Positions 35,703 to 44,178 of a stretch of DNA of 64,000 bases are shown in pieces. The notes beneath the pieces are model-generated. The model had not been told where the DNA came from. It did not search any database and worked only from the letters and a program-made list of their open reading frames with translations. Numbering within the stretch: position 1 is the first letter of the stretch; every line of letters begins with the position of its first letter. Both the position numbers and the translations under genes were made by a program. The stretch comes from Ruminococcus flavefaciens (lineage in GTDB: Bacteria; Bacillota; Clostridia; Oscillospirales; Ruminococcaceae): NCBI RefSeq assembly GCF_900143025.1, contig NZ_FRCT01000005.1, forward strand, positions 186,001-250,000. The letters are read 5' to 3'.

Positions 35703-37172
35703 ATGAGCGAACCAACACCAACAGTATTAAGAGAAACCAAAATAGGTCAAAAAGGCTTTGTTAAAGAGGACGTTATTACATACCTTGACGAACTCAATTC
35801 AAAGATAGTTGCCCTTGAGGAAGAAAATAAATCTTTAAAGGAGAATGGACCTGCAACTAATTCTGACGAGCTGAAAAAGGCTTTAACTCAGGTCGAGAAC
35901 CTTCAGGAGAAGCTCAATACCTCCAACAATGCTCTCAGAACTGCTAAGAAGGAAAACGAAGAACTTCAGAAGACTATCGCACAGCTCAAGGCTGCAGGCG
36001 GCGGACAGGCATCTGTTGCTGCTCTTGAGGCTGCTAAGAAGGAAATAGAAACACTTAAAGAACAGCTCAAGGCTGCTGCCGGCGGAAACGCTTCACAGGC
36101 TAACGCTCAGACAACAGCTGCACTTGAGGCTGCTAAGAAGGAAATAGAGGACCTCAGAAACCGTCTCAAGGCTGCTGAGCAGAAGGCTGCTGCTACAGGC
36201 GTAGCTGCTGTTAATGGCGCTGCTAATGACGGCGAGGTTGCTAAGCTCAAGCAGGAGCTTGCAAAGCTCTCAGAGGATATCAACGCAAAGACCAAGGAGC
36301 TTGCAGAAAAGGACGGCAAGCTTGCTGAACTCGCTAAGAAGGACGACGAGATCAAGTCACTCAATGACGAGATCGCTAAGCTCAAGGAAGAGGGAAGCAA
36401 TCCTATCGCAATGATGGGCGCAATGTTCGCTGAGGCTCAGAAGAACGTTAACCAGATACAGAATCAGGCTAAGATCGACGCTGAGAACGTTACTAAGGAA
36501 GCTAACGACAAGGCTGCTCAGATTCTCGATGATGCTAATGTTGAGGCTGAAAAGGCTGTTGCAGTTGCTAATGCTGCTGCTGAGACCTGCATCAGAGAAG
36601 CTAACGATCAGGCAAGAAATACTATCAATGAGGCTAATGCTCATGCTGATAAGGTAAATTCAATGTCCAAGACTGTACGCGAGATGCTCCTTACAGAGAT
36701 CGAGAGCGTAAACAGCAAGTTTGCTGATATCAAGTCTGTACTCAATAACCTTACAGGTCAGTGCACAAGCAGAATGGGCGAGGCTCAGAACCTTATCGGT
36801 GAAGCACGCAAGACTGTTGATACTGCTAAGTCTGATGAGAATACTATCAAGAAGGCAGAGGCTCCTAAGGCTGAATTCACACCTTCAAAGGCTCCAAAGG
36901 CTGAGCTTTCCGATCTCCCTTCCGCAAAGACAGGCGATAAGAAAAGCGATCCCTTTTCAAATGTAGGCGGATTCAACAAGGATAACAACAAGAACAATTT
37001 CAATAACAATAATAATAACAATAATAACAATAATAAGCCGGCACAGGCTCCTGCTCAGAATCAGCAGCAGAACAAGCCTGCACAGGGCAATAAGAGCGCA
37101 AGCTTCAACTTTGATATGGCAGAGCTTTTAAAGGCTGCTGAGGAGGAAGCTGCTAAGGATACTGAGAACTGA
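35703..37172 (+). CDS. DivIVA-like coiled-coil protein with Asn-rich region
   Basis: 489 residues. The N-terminus (KIGQKGFVKEDVITYLDEL) resembles the membrane-binding head of DivIVA/GpsB proteins, and is followed by a long Ala/Lys/Glu coiled coil (about 28-240) with near-repeats of EAAKKEIE. A second coiled region (about 245-350) resembles the rod of DivIVA and ATP synthase b-like proteins. The tail holds a run of about 20 nearly pure Asn (around 425-445) and Gln/Pro/Ala. The first ATG of the open frame is at 35637, but 35703 has GGAG 6 bases upstream. It probably acts at the division site or pole; this is inference from the head motif and coiled coil. Confidence 0.7.
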   Translation: MSEPTPTVLRETKIGQKGFVKEDVITYLDELNSKIVALEEENKSLKENGPATNSDELKKALTQVENLQEKLNTSNNALRTAKKENEELQKTIAQLKAAGGGQASVAALEAAKKEIETLKEQLKAAAGGNASQANAQTTAALEAAKKEIEDLRNRLKAAEQKAAATGVAAVNGAANDGEVAKLKQELAKLSEDINAKTKELAEKDGKLAELAKKDDEIKSLNDEIAKLKEEGSNPIAMMGAMFAEAQKNVNQIQNQAKIDAENVTKEANDKAAQILDDANVEAEKAVAVANAAAETCIREANDQARNTINEANAHADKVNSMSKTVREMLLTEIESVNSKFADIKSVLNNLTGQCTSRMGEAQNLIGEARKTVDTAKSDENTIKKAEAPKAEFTPSKAPKAELSDLPSAKTGDKKSDPFSNVGGFNKDNNKNNFNNNNNNNNNNNKPAQAPAQNQQQNKPAQGNKSASFNFDMAELLKAAEEEAAKDTEN

Positions 37173-37190
37173 TCATAATAACATTACCGT

Positions 37191-37218
37191 CCTCCCTTCG
37201 GAGCGATCCGAGGGGAGG
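37191..37218 (+). other. Hairpin covering the only purine-rich site before the sigma factor gene
   Basis: CCTCCC-tt-CGGA-gcga-TCCG-ag-GGGAGG folds into a strong two-part hairpin. It lies 18 bases before the sigma ATG (37236) and hides the only Shine-Dalgarno-like sequence in front of it. There is no T-run, so it is not a clear terminator. Confidence 0.5.
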
Positions 37219-37235
37219 CGGCAATATAAACTTGT

Positions 37236-37856
37236 ATGGAAAATGCAGATTGTTGGGTGGATATCTTGCTTGATTTGGATTTCAATTTGAATGAACTGAA
37301 CAGCAAAACGGACGAAGAGCTTGCCGTTCTCGGAAAGGCCGATAAAACAGCATCGGCTGTCCTTATATCACGCTATTCCAGACTTATTTTTATTAAATCG
37401 GAAATTTATGCGAATTCTGATACCGACAGTGACGACCTGCATCAGGAAGGTATGCTGAGTCTTCTTAAAGCGATAGAAGCATTTGACCCGCAGAAGGGGG
37501 TAAAATTCTCTACTTTTGCAGAGGTGTGCATAGTTAATCGCATGAGGACTCTTTCAAAAAGATCTGTGAAGAATACTTCCTTCGCAGAGCGTATCGATGA
37601 CGATGAGGCGGCAGATGTACTGTCTGTTGAGGAAACGCCTGAAAGCATTTACTTTTACAAAGAATTTTTTTCCGAGCTCTGGAAAAACATCTGCTCGGTG
37701 CTGTCATTGACTGAGCTCAATGTGCTTACTCTTTGTGTTCAGGGATTAAGTTACAGGAGTGCAGCTGAAAAGCTCGGTATGACTGAGAAGGCTGTTGACA
37801 ATGCCATGCAGCGTGCAAGAAAAAAGATACGTGCTGTCATGCACGACACAAATTGA
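37236..37856 (+). CDS. Sigma-70 family RNA polymerase sigma factor, SigH-like
   Basis: 206 residues. Region 2 is visible as SRYSRLIFIKSEIY, DSDDLHQEGMLSLLKAIEAFDPQKGVKFSTFAEVCIVNRM (core binding and -10 recognition). Region 4 is LSLTELNVLTLCVQGLSYRSAAEKLGMTEKAVDNAMQRARKK (-35 recognition). Length and the LHQEGM-GLLKAI pattern resemble Spo0H (SigH) of Bacillus, used for competence and early sporulation; the role in Ruminococcus is unknown. The ribosome binding site is poor and sits in a hairpin, so translation may be controlled. Confidence 0.87.
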   Translation: MENADCWVDILLDLDFNLNELNSKTDEELAVLGKADKTASAVLISRYSRLIFIKSEIYANSDTDSDDLHQEGMLSLLKAIEAFDPQKGVKFSTFAEVCIVNRMRTLSKRSVKNTSFAERIDDDEAADVLSVEETPESIYFYKEFFSELWKNICSVLSLTELNVLTLCVQGLSYRSAAEKLGMTEKAVDNAMQRARKKIRAVMHDTN

Positions 37857-37954
37857 AGTATGACCGTGTAGCTCAAGCCAAAGAGCGTTGTTTAACAAAG
37901 ATGTGGGTGGAAGTCCAACCGTGGTCGAAGAAAAAATTAAGCGAGGTATTTAAG

Positions 37955-38230
37955 ATGTACGAAGACAAGACATTAGTTTGCAAAGAGTGCGGTCAGGAGT
38001 TTATTTTCTCCGCAGGTGAACAGGAATTTTACGCAGAGAAAGGTTTCGTAAACGAGCCGCAGAGATGCAAATCATGTCGTGATGCAAGAAAGAACGCAGG
38101 CAAGGCTGAGCGCGTAATGTACACAGCAACTTGCGCTTCATGCGGCGGCGAAGCAAAGGTTCCTTTCGAGCCGAAGGAAGGAAGAGCAGTTTACTGCAGC
38201 GAGTGCTTTGCAAAGATGAACGAAGCATAA
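37955..38230 (+). CDS. Zinc-ribbon protein
   Basis: 91 residues with eight cysteines in four CxxC pairs: VCKECGQEF, RCKSCRD, TCASCGGEA and YCSECF, making two zinc ribbons. The spacing and the VPFEPKEGRAVYCSECF ending match the small Firmicute zinc-ribbon families often annotated as probable zinc-binding domain proteins. The start at 37955 is chosen because GAGG lies 8 bases before it; the open frame reaches further upstream. Likely nucleic-acid or protein binding; function unknown. Confidence 0.8.
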   Translation: MYEDKTLVCKECGQEFIFSAGEQEFYAEKGFVNEPQRCKSCRDARKNAGKAERVMYTATCASCGGEAKVPFEPKEGRAVYCSECFAKMNEA

Positions 38231-38242
38231 TTGATAAGACCG

Positions 38243-38310
38243 AAAGCACAGTCGGAAACGGCTGTGCTTGGTTTTGTTTATGCGTACTGCTATGCAGTGC
38301 GCTATTTTTG
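38243..38310 (+). terminator. Two consecutive hairpins after the zinc-ribbon gene
   Basis: AAGCACAG/CTGTGCTT followed by GGTTTTGTTT (38244-38279), then GCGTACTGC/GCAGTGCGC with loop TAT followed by TATTTTT (about 38282-38310). The second ends about 18 bases before the next start codon, so it could act as an attenuator of the TrmK-Nif3 gene. Confidence 0.65.
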
Positions 38311-38327
38311 AGTAATGAGGTGCAGAA

Positions 38328-39776
38328 ATGCTTGATAAAAGACTGAAGAAAATTGCTGAGCTTGTAAGCGGCGAGGGCATCGCCGTTGATGTCGGTACAG
38401 ACCACGCATACCTCGCGGCTGAACTGGTGAAAAGCGGAAAGTGCAGCAGGGTCATTGCTTCCGATGTGAAGGAAGGACCTCTTGAAGCTGCTCGAAATAC
38501 CGTGGAAAAATACGGAGTACAGGACAAGGTCGAGCTTGTACTCTCCGATGGACTTCAGAATGTAGACCTTAACGGCGTTACCGATATTGTTATTGCAGGC
38601 ATGGGCGGAGAAACTATCGCAGCAATAATCGGTGATACAACTTCGGATAAACCCGATAACGTAAGGTTAATACTTCAGCCCATGACAAAAGCAGAGCTCC
38701 TTCGTAAAAAGCTCTATGAATTACAGTATGAGATAACCGAGGAGTATGCTGTTGAAGATAAGGATAAAATATACGTTATAATAGTCGCCGAAAAGTCTGC
38801 TGACATGGCACAGCTTACGGAAAATGACGCGCTTTACGGTTTCTTTGATGTCAATGACGAAGCCGCAAAAAAACTCCGCAGCCGTGAAGCGGAAAGACTT
38901 GCAAAGATAAGCAGTTCCCTTGAAAGTGCGGGAGATAAGAATGGCGCACAGCATTATTCTGCTCTTTCCTATAAAATGAAAAACGGAACAGATATTGTAA
39001 GCATTGCCGATATCTACAGCTTTCTTGACAGCGTTTATCCCTTTGATTTGCAGGAAAAATGGGATAATTCAGGGCTGTTGGTTGAGAATTTCAATATGGA
39101 TTGCGGCAGGGTCCTCCTGACTCTTGATATTACCAACAAGGCTGTGAATGAGGCTTTTGAAAAGGGTGCGGAGCTTATTATCTCGCATCACCCTGTGATT
39201 TTTGACCCCCGTAAAAGAATAACGAGGGACGACCCTGTTTTCAGACTTATCGAGCGCGGTATCGCTGCAATATGTATGCATACTAATCTTGATATCGCTC
39301 AGGGTGGTACTAATGGCGTTATCCTTCGTAAACTTGATGAAAAGCTCGGTATCGTCGGAACTCCCGAGCCATTTGAGGAGCTTGGCGGCGGTAATAATCT
39401 GGGCTGGATAATCGAGCTTAAAGAAGAAATTTATGCTAAGGAGCTTGCTGAGGTATGCAAGGAGATATTCGGCTGTGAAATCGTCCGCTTTACGAAAAAA
39501 GCTGAAAAGATCAGACGTATCGCGTTCTGTTCGGGCTCGGGCGGTTCTGATCTGGGAACTGCTGTTGAGAAGCGCTGTGATGCGTATATTACGGGCGATG
39601 TGAAGCATGATGTGTGGATAGATGCCAATAATCAGCATATTGCGCTGCTGGACTGCGGACATTTCCACACGGAAAATCTTGTTTTATGGGAGCTCCGACG
39701 CGTTCTCGAAGAGAAATTTCCACAGCTTGATGTGGAGATCGCCGAGACTTCTGTTGATCCTTGTGAATATGTCTGA
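38328..39776 (+). CDS. Fusion of TrmK-type tRNA methyltransferase and Nif3-like metal protein
   Basis: 482 residues in two modules. Residues 1-220 are TrmK (tRNA adenine-22 N1-methyltransferase): AVDVGTDHAYLAAELV, VIASDVKEGPLEAARN, IVIAGMGGETIA and LILQPMTKAELLRKKL. Residues 222-482 are Nif3/YqfO: DNSGLLVEN, metal ligands in ISHHPVIF, HTNLDIAQGGTNG, and GHFHTE. In Bacillus the two are adjacent genes (trmK, yqfO) downstream of sigA; here they are one frame, with no stop between. The Nif3 part lacks the central insert of the longer YqfO. It is followed by rlmA. Confidence 0.9.
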   Translation: MLDKRLKKIAELVSGEGIAVDVGTDHAYLAAELVKSGKCSRVIASDVKEGPLEAARNTVEKYGVQDKVELVLSDGLQNVDLNGVTDIVIAGMGGETIAAIIGDTTSDKPDNVRLILQPMTKAELLRKKLYELQYEITEEYAVEDKDKIYVIIVAEKSADMAQLTENDALYGFFDVNDEAAKKLRSREAERLAKISSSLESAGDKNGAQHYSALSYKMKNGTDIVSIADIYSFLDSVYPFDLQEKWDNSGLLVENFNMDCGRVLLTLDITNKAVNEAFEKGAELIISHHPVIFDPRKRITRDDPVFRLIERGIAAICMHTNLDIAQGGTNGVILRKLDEKLGIVGTPEPFEELGGGNNLGWIIELKEEIYAKELAEVCKEIFGCEIVRFTKKAEKIRRIAFCSGSGGSDLGTAVEKRCDAYITGDVKHDVWIDANNQHIALLDCGHFHTENLVLWELRRVLEEKFPQLDVEIAETSVDPCEYV

Positions 39777-39785
39777 GGTGAGAGC

Positions 39786-40604
39786 ATGAGTATATTCATA
39801 TGTCCTGTATGCGGACAGAAGCTTGATCTATCGGGAAATTCCTACGTCTGCGGAAAGAGACACAGCTTCGACAGGGCAAGAAGCGGCTATGTAAATCTTT
39901 TGCTCTCAAAGCATATGGGCAAGACCGTTCACGGTGACAATAAGCTCATGGTGCAGGCAAGGCGTGATTTTCTGGATAAGGGCTATTATTCGCCGCTGTG
40001 CGAGGCATTGTGCGAGGCTGTTGAAAATAACCTGAAAGGTTCGGTCATTATTGATGCGGGCTGCGGTGAGGGATACTATACATCAGCAATAATTGATAGG
40101 CTGAATGGAGCAAATATTAAGGCTGAGGTATGCGGTATCGACATATCAAAAACAGCGGTGGAGTACAGCTCAAAGCGAATAAAAACAGCGGAGCTTGCAG
40201 TTGCAAGCGTGTTTCATATCCCTGTTGCTGACAATTCCTGCGATATGCTTGTGACTCTTTTTGCGCCGTACTGCGGAGAAGAGTTTCAGCGAGTTCTAAG
40301 AAAAGACGGTATAATGATAATGGCAATACCTTCACAGGAGCATCTTTGGGAGCTGAAAAAGGCTATATATGATACCCCATACAAAAATGAAGTGAAACCC
40401 TATGAGCTTGAAGGCTTCGAGCTTGTGAGCAAGAAGCGTGTGACCTATGAGATGCGCCTCGAAAGTCAGGAGGACATAAACGCACTGTTTTCCATGACTC
40501 CCTATTACTACAGGACGGGGCGTGAGCAGCAGGAGAGACTTGCAAAGCTCGGTCATTTAACAACAAAGGCGGATTTTGAATTGCTTGTATACCGCAATAT
40601 CTGA
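39786..40604 (+). CDS. 23S rRNA (guanine-N1)-methyltransferase RlmA type
   Basis: 272 residues. The N-terminal zinc finger is CPVCGQKLDL, then VCGKRHSFDRARSGYVNLL, the hallmark of RlmA proteins that methylate G745/G748 of 23S rRNA. The SAM domain follows (VIIDAGCGEGYYTSAI), then VCGIDISKTAVEYSSK and LFAPYCGEEFQRVL. In Gram-positives, RlmA-II methylates G748 and influences tylosin sensitivity; which G is used cannot be told from sequence alone. GAGGTGAGAGC precedes the ATG. Confidence 0.9.
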   Translation: MSIFICPVCGQKLDLSGNSYVCGKRHSFDRARSGYVNLLLSKHMGKTVHGDNKLMVQARRDFLDKGYYSPLCEALCEAVENNLKGSVIIDAGCGEGYYTSAIIDRLNGANIKAEVCGIDISKTAVEYSSKRIKTAELAVASVFHIPVADNSCDMLVTLFAPYCGEEFQRVLRKDGIMIMAIPSQEHLWELKKAIYDTPYKNEVKPYELEGFELVSKKRVTYEMRLESQEDINALFSMTPYYYRTGREQQERLAKLGHLTTKADFELLVYRNI

Positions 40605-40685
40605 TATGCAGTAATTTGTCGGAAATACATATGCTTTTGTTGAAGCAGTAAAGCTGCACATAAAAATTAGCAAAGGAATGATCTT

Positions 40686-42437
40686 ATGGCTCTTGACGGA
40701 GCTTTCTTATATGCAGTGAGAAAAGAACTTCTTCCGCTTATCGGTGGAAGAGTCGAGAAAATACACCAACCCTCCCGTGAGGAGGTAATAATTTCCATAC
40801 GTACCCGAGGCGGCAGCAAAAAGCTCTATATATCCTCAAATGCAGGAAGTGCAAGGGTGCATATGACCGAAAACAACGTGGATAATCCACAGACTCCGCC
40901 TATGTTCTGTATGCTTCTTCGCAAGCGTCTTGGCAGCGGTAAGCTCATTGATATCAGGCAGGACGGATTGGAAAGAATACTCTTTCTTGACTTTGAGTGC
41001 GTAAACGAGCTGGGTGATGTGGTGACTGTTACACTTGCCTGCGAGATAATGGGACGGTGTTCAAATCTTGTTATCATTAGCCATGAAGGCAAGGTCATTG
41101 ACAGTATCAAGCGTGTTGACGAGGATATGTCCCGTGAGAGACTTGTGCTCCCTGGTATGAAGTACACTATGCCGCCCCGTGATGACAGGCTGAATTTCCT
41201 TATAGCCGAGCCTGAGGAGATAGTGGAGCGTCTGCGCAGTACCGAGCCTAAAGAGCTTTCAAAGGCTCTTATACGCATATTCGAGGGTATTTCACCGATA
41301 CTTGCCCGTGAGTGGGCGTTCTTTGCCGGCAGGGGAGCGCACCTTGAAAGCGATACCATTGACGGAGACCAGTTGGACAGACTTCTTTTTGTCATAAAGC
41401 GTACAAAGGGTCAGCTTGAAAACGGCGAGTGCTGTTTCTCAGTGGCGAGCGATAAGGAGGGACAGCTGAAGGACTTTTCCTTTATACGCCTTTCACAGTT
41501 CGGAACACTTATGTATACAAAGGAGATACCTACAGCCTCAGAGCTGCTGGACTATTTCTACTCCGAGCGTGACAGGGCTGCGCGTACAAAGCAGCGTGCA
41601 AACGACCTGTTTAAGCTGCTTATGAACCTTACGGAACGTACTTCAAGGCGTATCGCTGCACAGCGTGAGGAGCTCGATGCCTGTGCTGACAAGGAGCACG
41701 CTAAGCTCTGCGGCGACCTTATTTCCGCAAATATGTACCGCATACAGAAAGGGGACAGCAGTGCTACGGTGGAGAATTTCTACGACGAGAGCTGTCCGCA
41801 GATGACAATTGAGCTTGATGTGAGGAAAACTCCTGCACAGAATGCCCAGCATTATTATAACGAGTACAAGAAGTCGGTTACTGCCGAGGAAAAGCTGGCG
41901 GTGCAGATACAAAAGGGCGAGGAGGAGCTTCAGTATCTTGAAAGCGTATTTGACTCGCTGACAAGAGCGTCTTCCGAGAACGATATCATACAGCTGAGAC
42001 TGGAGCTGCGCGAGCAGGGCTATATCCGCTATGCAGGCGGAAAGGCTAAGCCGCCAAAGGCTCTGCCGCCAATCGAGTATAAGTCCAGTGACGGATTTAC
42101 AATACTTGTGGGACGAAATAATAAGCAGAACGACCAGCTCAGTCTCAAATTTGCTGAGAAATCCGATATTTGGCTGCATACTCAGCTTATTACAGGCTCT
42201 CACGTACTGATACTCACTGACGGAGAAACTCCTCCTGATAAGACTATCGAGGAGGCTGCAATAATTGCTGCGGTAAACAGCAGCGGCAGAAATTCGGGAC
42301 TTGTGCCTGTTGACTACTGTCTTGCCAAATTTGTGAAAAAGCCTGCTGGTGCAAAGCCGGGAAAGGTTATCTTCACCAATTACAAAACTGCCTTTGTGAA
42401 GCCCGATGCGGAGCTTGAAGCGAGTCTGAGGGTATGA
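40686..42437 (+). CDS. rqcH: NFACT family protein RqcH (ribosome-associated quality control)
   Basis: 583 residues. The NFACT-N domain starts ALDGAFLYAVRKEL and contains RIHQP-like VEKIHQPSREEV and GLERILFLDFE; a coiled coil follows (about 290-440). The NFACT-R domain contains DGFTILVGRNNKQNDQLSLK, SDIWLHTQLITGSHV and VDYCLAKFVKKPAGAKPG. RqcH recruits Ala-tRNA and tags stalled nascent chains with alanine. It is older-annotated as fibronectin-binding protein. The ATG has AAAGGAATGATC upstream. It overlaps the glycosylase gene frame at its end. Confidence 0.93.
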   Translation: MALDGAFLYAVRKELLPLIGGRVEKIHQPSREEVIISIRTRGGSKKLYISSNAGSARVHMTENNVDNPQTPPMFCMLLRKRLGSGKLIDIRQDGLERILFLDFECVNELGDVVTVTLACEIMGRCSNLVIISHEGKVIDSIKRVDEDMSRERLVLPGMKYTMPPRDDRLNFLIAEPEEIVERLRSTEPKELSKALIRIFEGISPILAREWAFFAGRGAHLESDTIDGDQLDRLLFVIKRTKGQLENGECCFSVASDKEGQLKDFSFIRLSQFGTLMYTKEIPTASELLDYFYSERDRAARTKQRANDLFKLLMNLTERTSRRIAAQREELDACADKEHAKLCGDLISANMYRIQKGDSSATVENFYDESCPQMTIELDVRKTPAQNAQHYYNEYKKSVTAEEKLAVQIQKGEEELQYLESVFDSLTRASSENDIIQLRLELREQGYIRYAGGKAKPPKALPPIEYKSSDGFTILVGRNNKQNDQLSLKFAEKSDIWLHTQLITGSHVLILTDGETPPDKTIEEAAIIAAVNSSGRNSGLVPVDYCLAKFVKKPAGAKPGKVIFTNYKTAFVKPDAELEASLRV

Positions 42438-42439
42438 GC

Positions 42440-42958
42440 ATGAATAAAAGACTTGATGCGGAGTTTTTTCACCGCGATGCTCTTGATGTAGCTCCCGACC
42501 TTGTTGGAAAGATACTCGTTCACAGACTTGCGGACGGCAGTGAGCTTCGGGAGCGTATCGCCGAGACAGAGGCGTACCGCGGTGAAGAGGATAAGGGCTG
42601 CCATGCGGCAAAGGGCAGGACTAAGCGCACAGAGCTGCTCTACGGAGAAAGCGGAGTCATTTATGTGTATCTCTGCTACGGTATGCACTGGCTTATGAAT
42701 GTCATAACAGGCGAAAAGGACCAGCCTCAGGGCGTACTTCTACGTGCAGGAGAGCGCTTTGACGGACCTGCAAAGCTCACCAAGAACATGAAGGTGGACG
42801 GGGGCTTCAACGGTGTTTTCCTCAAGGATAATGAGGGCATATGGTTCGAGGACGACGGTTTCCGACCTGAAATAAGGACTGCGCCCCGTGTGGGCATCGA
42901 CTACGCAGGTGACTACTGGAAGGATATAGAATGGCGGTTTATCGCTGACGGGAAGTGA
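42440..42958 (+). CDS. 3-methyladenine DNA glycosylase (AAG/MPG family)
   Basis: 172 residues, somewhat shorter than typical (about 200). Family motifs: FFHRDALDVAPDLVGKILVH, RIAETEAYRGEEDKGCHAAKG, VIYVYLCYGMHWLMNVI and PQGVLLRAGE. The catalytic Glu is the first in AETEAY. It excises alkylated adenines and hypoxanthine from DNA. The ATG at 42440 is chosen (GAGGG 7 bases upstream) over 42434. It starts just after the RqcH stop. Confidence 0.92.
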   Translation: MNKRLDAEFFHRDALDVAPDLVGKILVHRLADGSELRERIAETEAYRGEEDKGCHAAKGRTKRTELLYGESGVIYVYLCYGMHWLMNVITGEKDQPQGVLLRAGERFDGPAKLTKNMKVDGGFNGVFLKDNEGIWFEDDGFRPEIRTAPRVGIDYAGDYWKDIEWRFIADGK

Positions 42959-42962
42959 TAAT

Positions 42963-43739
42963 GTGAATATACGCTGTACAGGCTGGAATTCCATATACAA
43001 AAGCGGTACTGTGATAAAAAAGCAGGCGGACGGGGAGTATATGCTCATGCTCATAAGGAGCAGAAGCTGCGTCAGCATAGACGGTGCGGTTATGCAGCTT
43101 CCTGCGGATACGCTTTTACTTTTCAGCGGCAGCTGCACTGCTCAGTGCAGTACAGATGAATGTGCGATGGTATGCGACTGGATATGCTTTGATGCAGGCG
43201 ATGAGCAGGAGCTTATGGAGTCGCTGGAGCTTGAATATGACCGCCCTATATGCTTTGCGGATACAGAGTTCATATGCGGACTCATGCGCAATATAGCCGA
43301 GGAGTATTACTCTCTCGGAGCGCGAAGACTAAAAATGCTTGACAGTCTTATGAGGATACTTCTTGTAAAGCTGAGTGACGCGAGACTGCACAGGGATATA
43401 GCCGTGCAGACTTCCGAACCGCATTACGGACTGCTGATAGAGCTGAGAGAAAAGATATACCGCAATCCGCAGATGAAGTGGAATGTGGATACCATGGCGG
43501 CTTATGTGAATATGTCAAGGTCGTATTTTCAGCATCTTTACCGCGAGACCTTCGGTGTGTCATGTATTGCCGATGTTATAAGCGGCAAGATAGAAAAGGC
43601 GAAGGAGATACTCAGCGAAACGGACTGTACTGTTTCGCAGGTCGCAGCTATGTGCGGATATGACAACGAAGAGCATTTTATGAGGCAGTTCAAGAAAAAT
43701 GTGGGGGTGACTCCTACCAAATACAGGAAGCAGGTTTGA
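42963..43739 (+). CDS. AraC family transcriptional regulator
   Basis: 258 residues. The N-terminal half is a cupin-like sensor with strands (about 20-130). The last 95 residues are a double helix-turn-helix of the AraC/XylS type: MAAYVNMSRSYFQHLYRETF and VSQVAAMCGYDNEEHFMRQF, then KKNVGVTPTKYRKQ. Start GTG at 42963 has GGGAAG 7 bases upstream. It follows the glycosylase by 4 bases, so the two are co-transcribed, which might point to a DNA-damage or stress signal, though such AraC proteins more often sense sugars. Confidence 0.88.
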   Translation: MNIRCTGWNSIYKSGTVIKKQADGEYMLMLIRSRSCVSIDGAVMQLPADTLLLFSGSCTAQCSTDECAMVCDWICFDAGDEQELMESLELEYDRPICFADTEFICGLMRNIAEEYYSLGARRLKMLDSLMRILLVKLSDARLHRDIAVQTSEPHYGLLIELREKIYRNPQMKWNVDTMAAYVNMSRSYFQHLYRETFGVSCIADVISGKIEKAKEILSETDCTVSQVAAMCGYDNEEHFMRQFKKNVGVTPTKYRKQV

Positions 43740-44178
43740 TGTTAAAAAATAGTTCACAATTAACAAATAATATTAACAGTAATGGCGGGTCAAACGACGA
43801 AATAACGGCATTTTTGTCAATTATTGCGGACTATTGTTCAATTGTTGCTATTTTTATGTTAAAAAGGGGTGAAAAGACTTAAAAGCAAGGCACACTCATG
43901 TCAAAATAATGGTATATTTCAACAAAATCACACAAAAAATTGTCATTTAGACATGAGGCAATTTTTCAATAAAAAGGTAAAGGACATTGTGCGGGGCGTA
44001 CAAACGACGCATTATAGGGATAAATCAGCTTTTGTGACCTCTTTGTGGAATAAAGCTGAAGTTTTGGTGAATTTAACATATTCTTAAGACTATTTTAAGG
44101 AACGGTGACTATAATGTAATCAAATGATACGAAAGGAGTGTGAGACTCCGTGCGGAAAAGTCCGTTTCGGAGGTAGTT
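43740..44178 (+). other. Intergenic region before the VTC gene
   Basis: 439 bases, A/T-rich, no convincing gene. It contains several possible stems: CTCATGTC (43896-43903) with GACATGAG (43951-43958); AAAATTG with CAATTTT around it (about 43938-43968), mutually exclusive with the first; and TCAGCTTT with AAAGCTGA (about 44027-44063). TATAAT at 44111-44116 is the likely -10 for the VTC gene but has a poor -35. The alternative stems could form a switch; I cannot show that. Confidence 0.4.
44146..44173 (+). promoter_or_regulatory. Hairpin sequestering the ribosome binding site of the VTC gene
   Basis: CTCCG (44146-44150), CGGA (44153-44156), TCCG (44161-44164) and CGGAG (44168-44172) form a two-tier stem. 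The Shine-Dalgarno GGAGG (44169-44173) is inside the 3' arm, 5 bases from the ATG. Translation would need the stem to open. Confidence 0.5.

Noticed and set aside
41643-42611. 322-codon open frame on the minus strand opposite rqcH and the glycosylase gene
   Set aside because: It spans the junction of two well-supported genes, has Cys/Leu/Arg-rich composition without motifs, and no start signal.
43869-44087. 72-codon frame before the VTC gene
   Set aside because: GTG start with GGGG directly against it and no family similarity; region is better explained as leader with stems.
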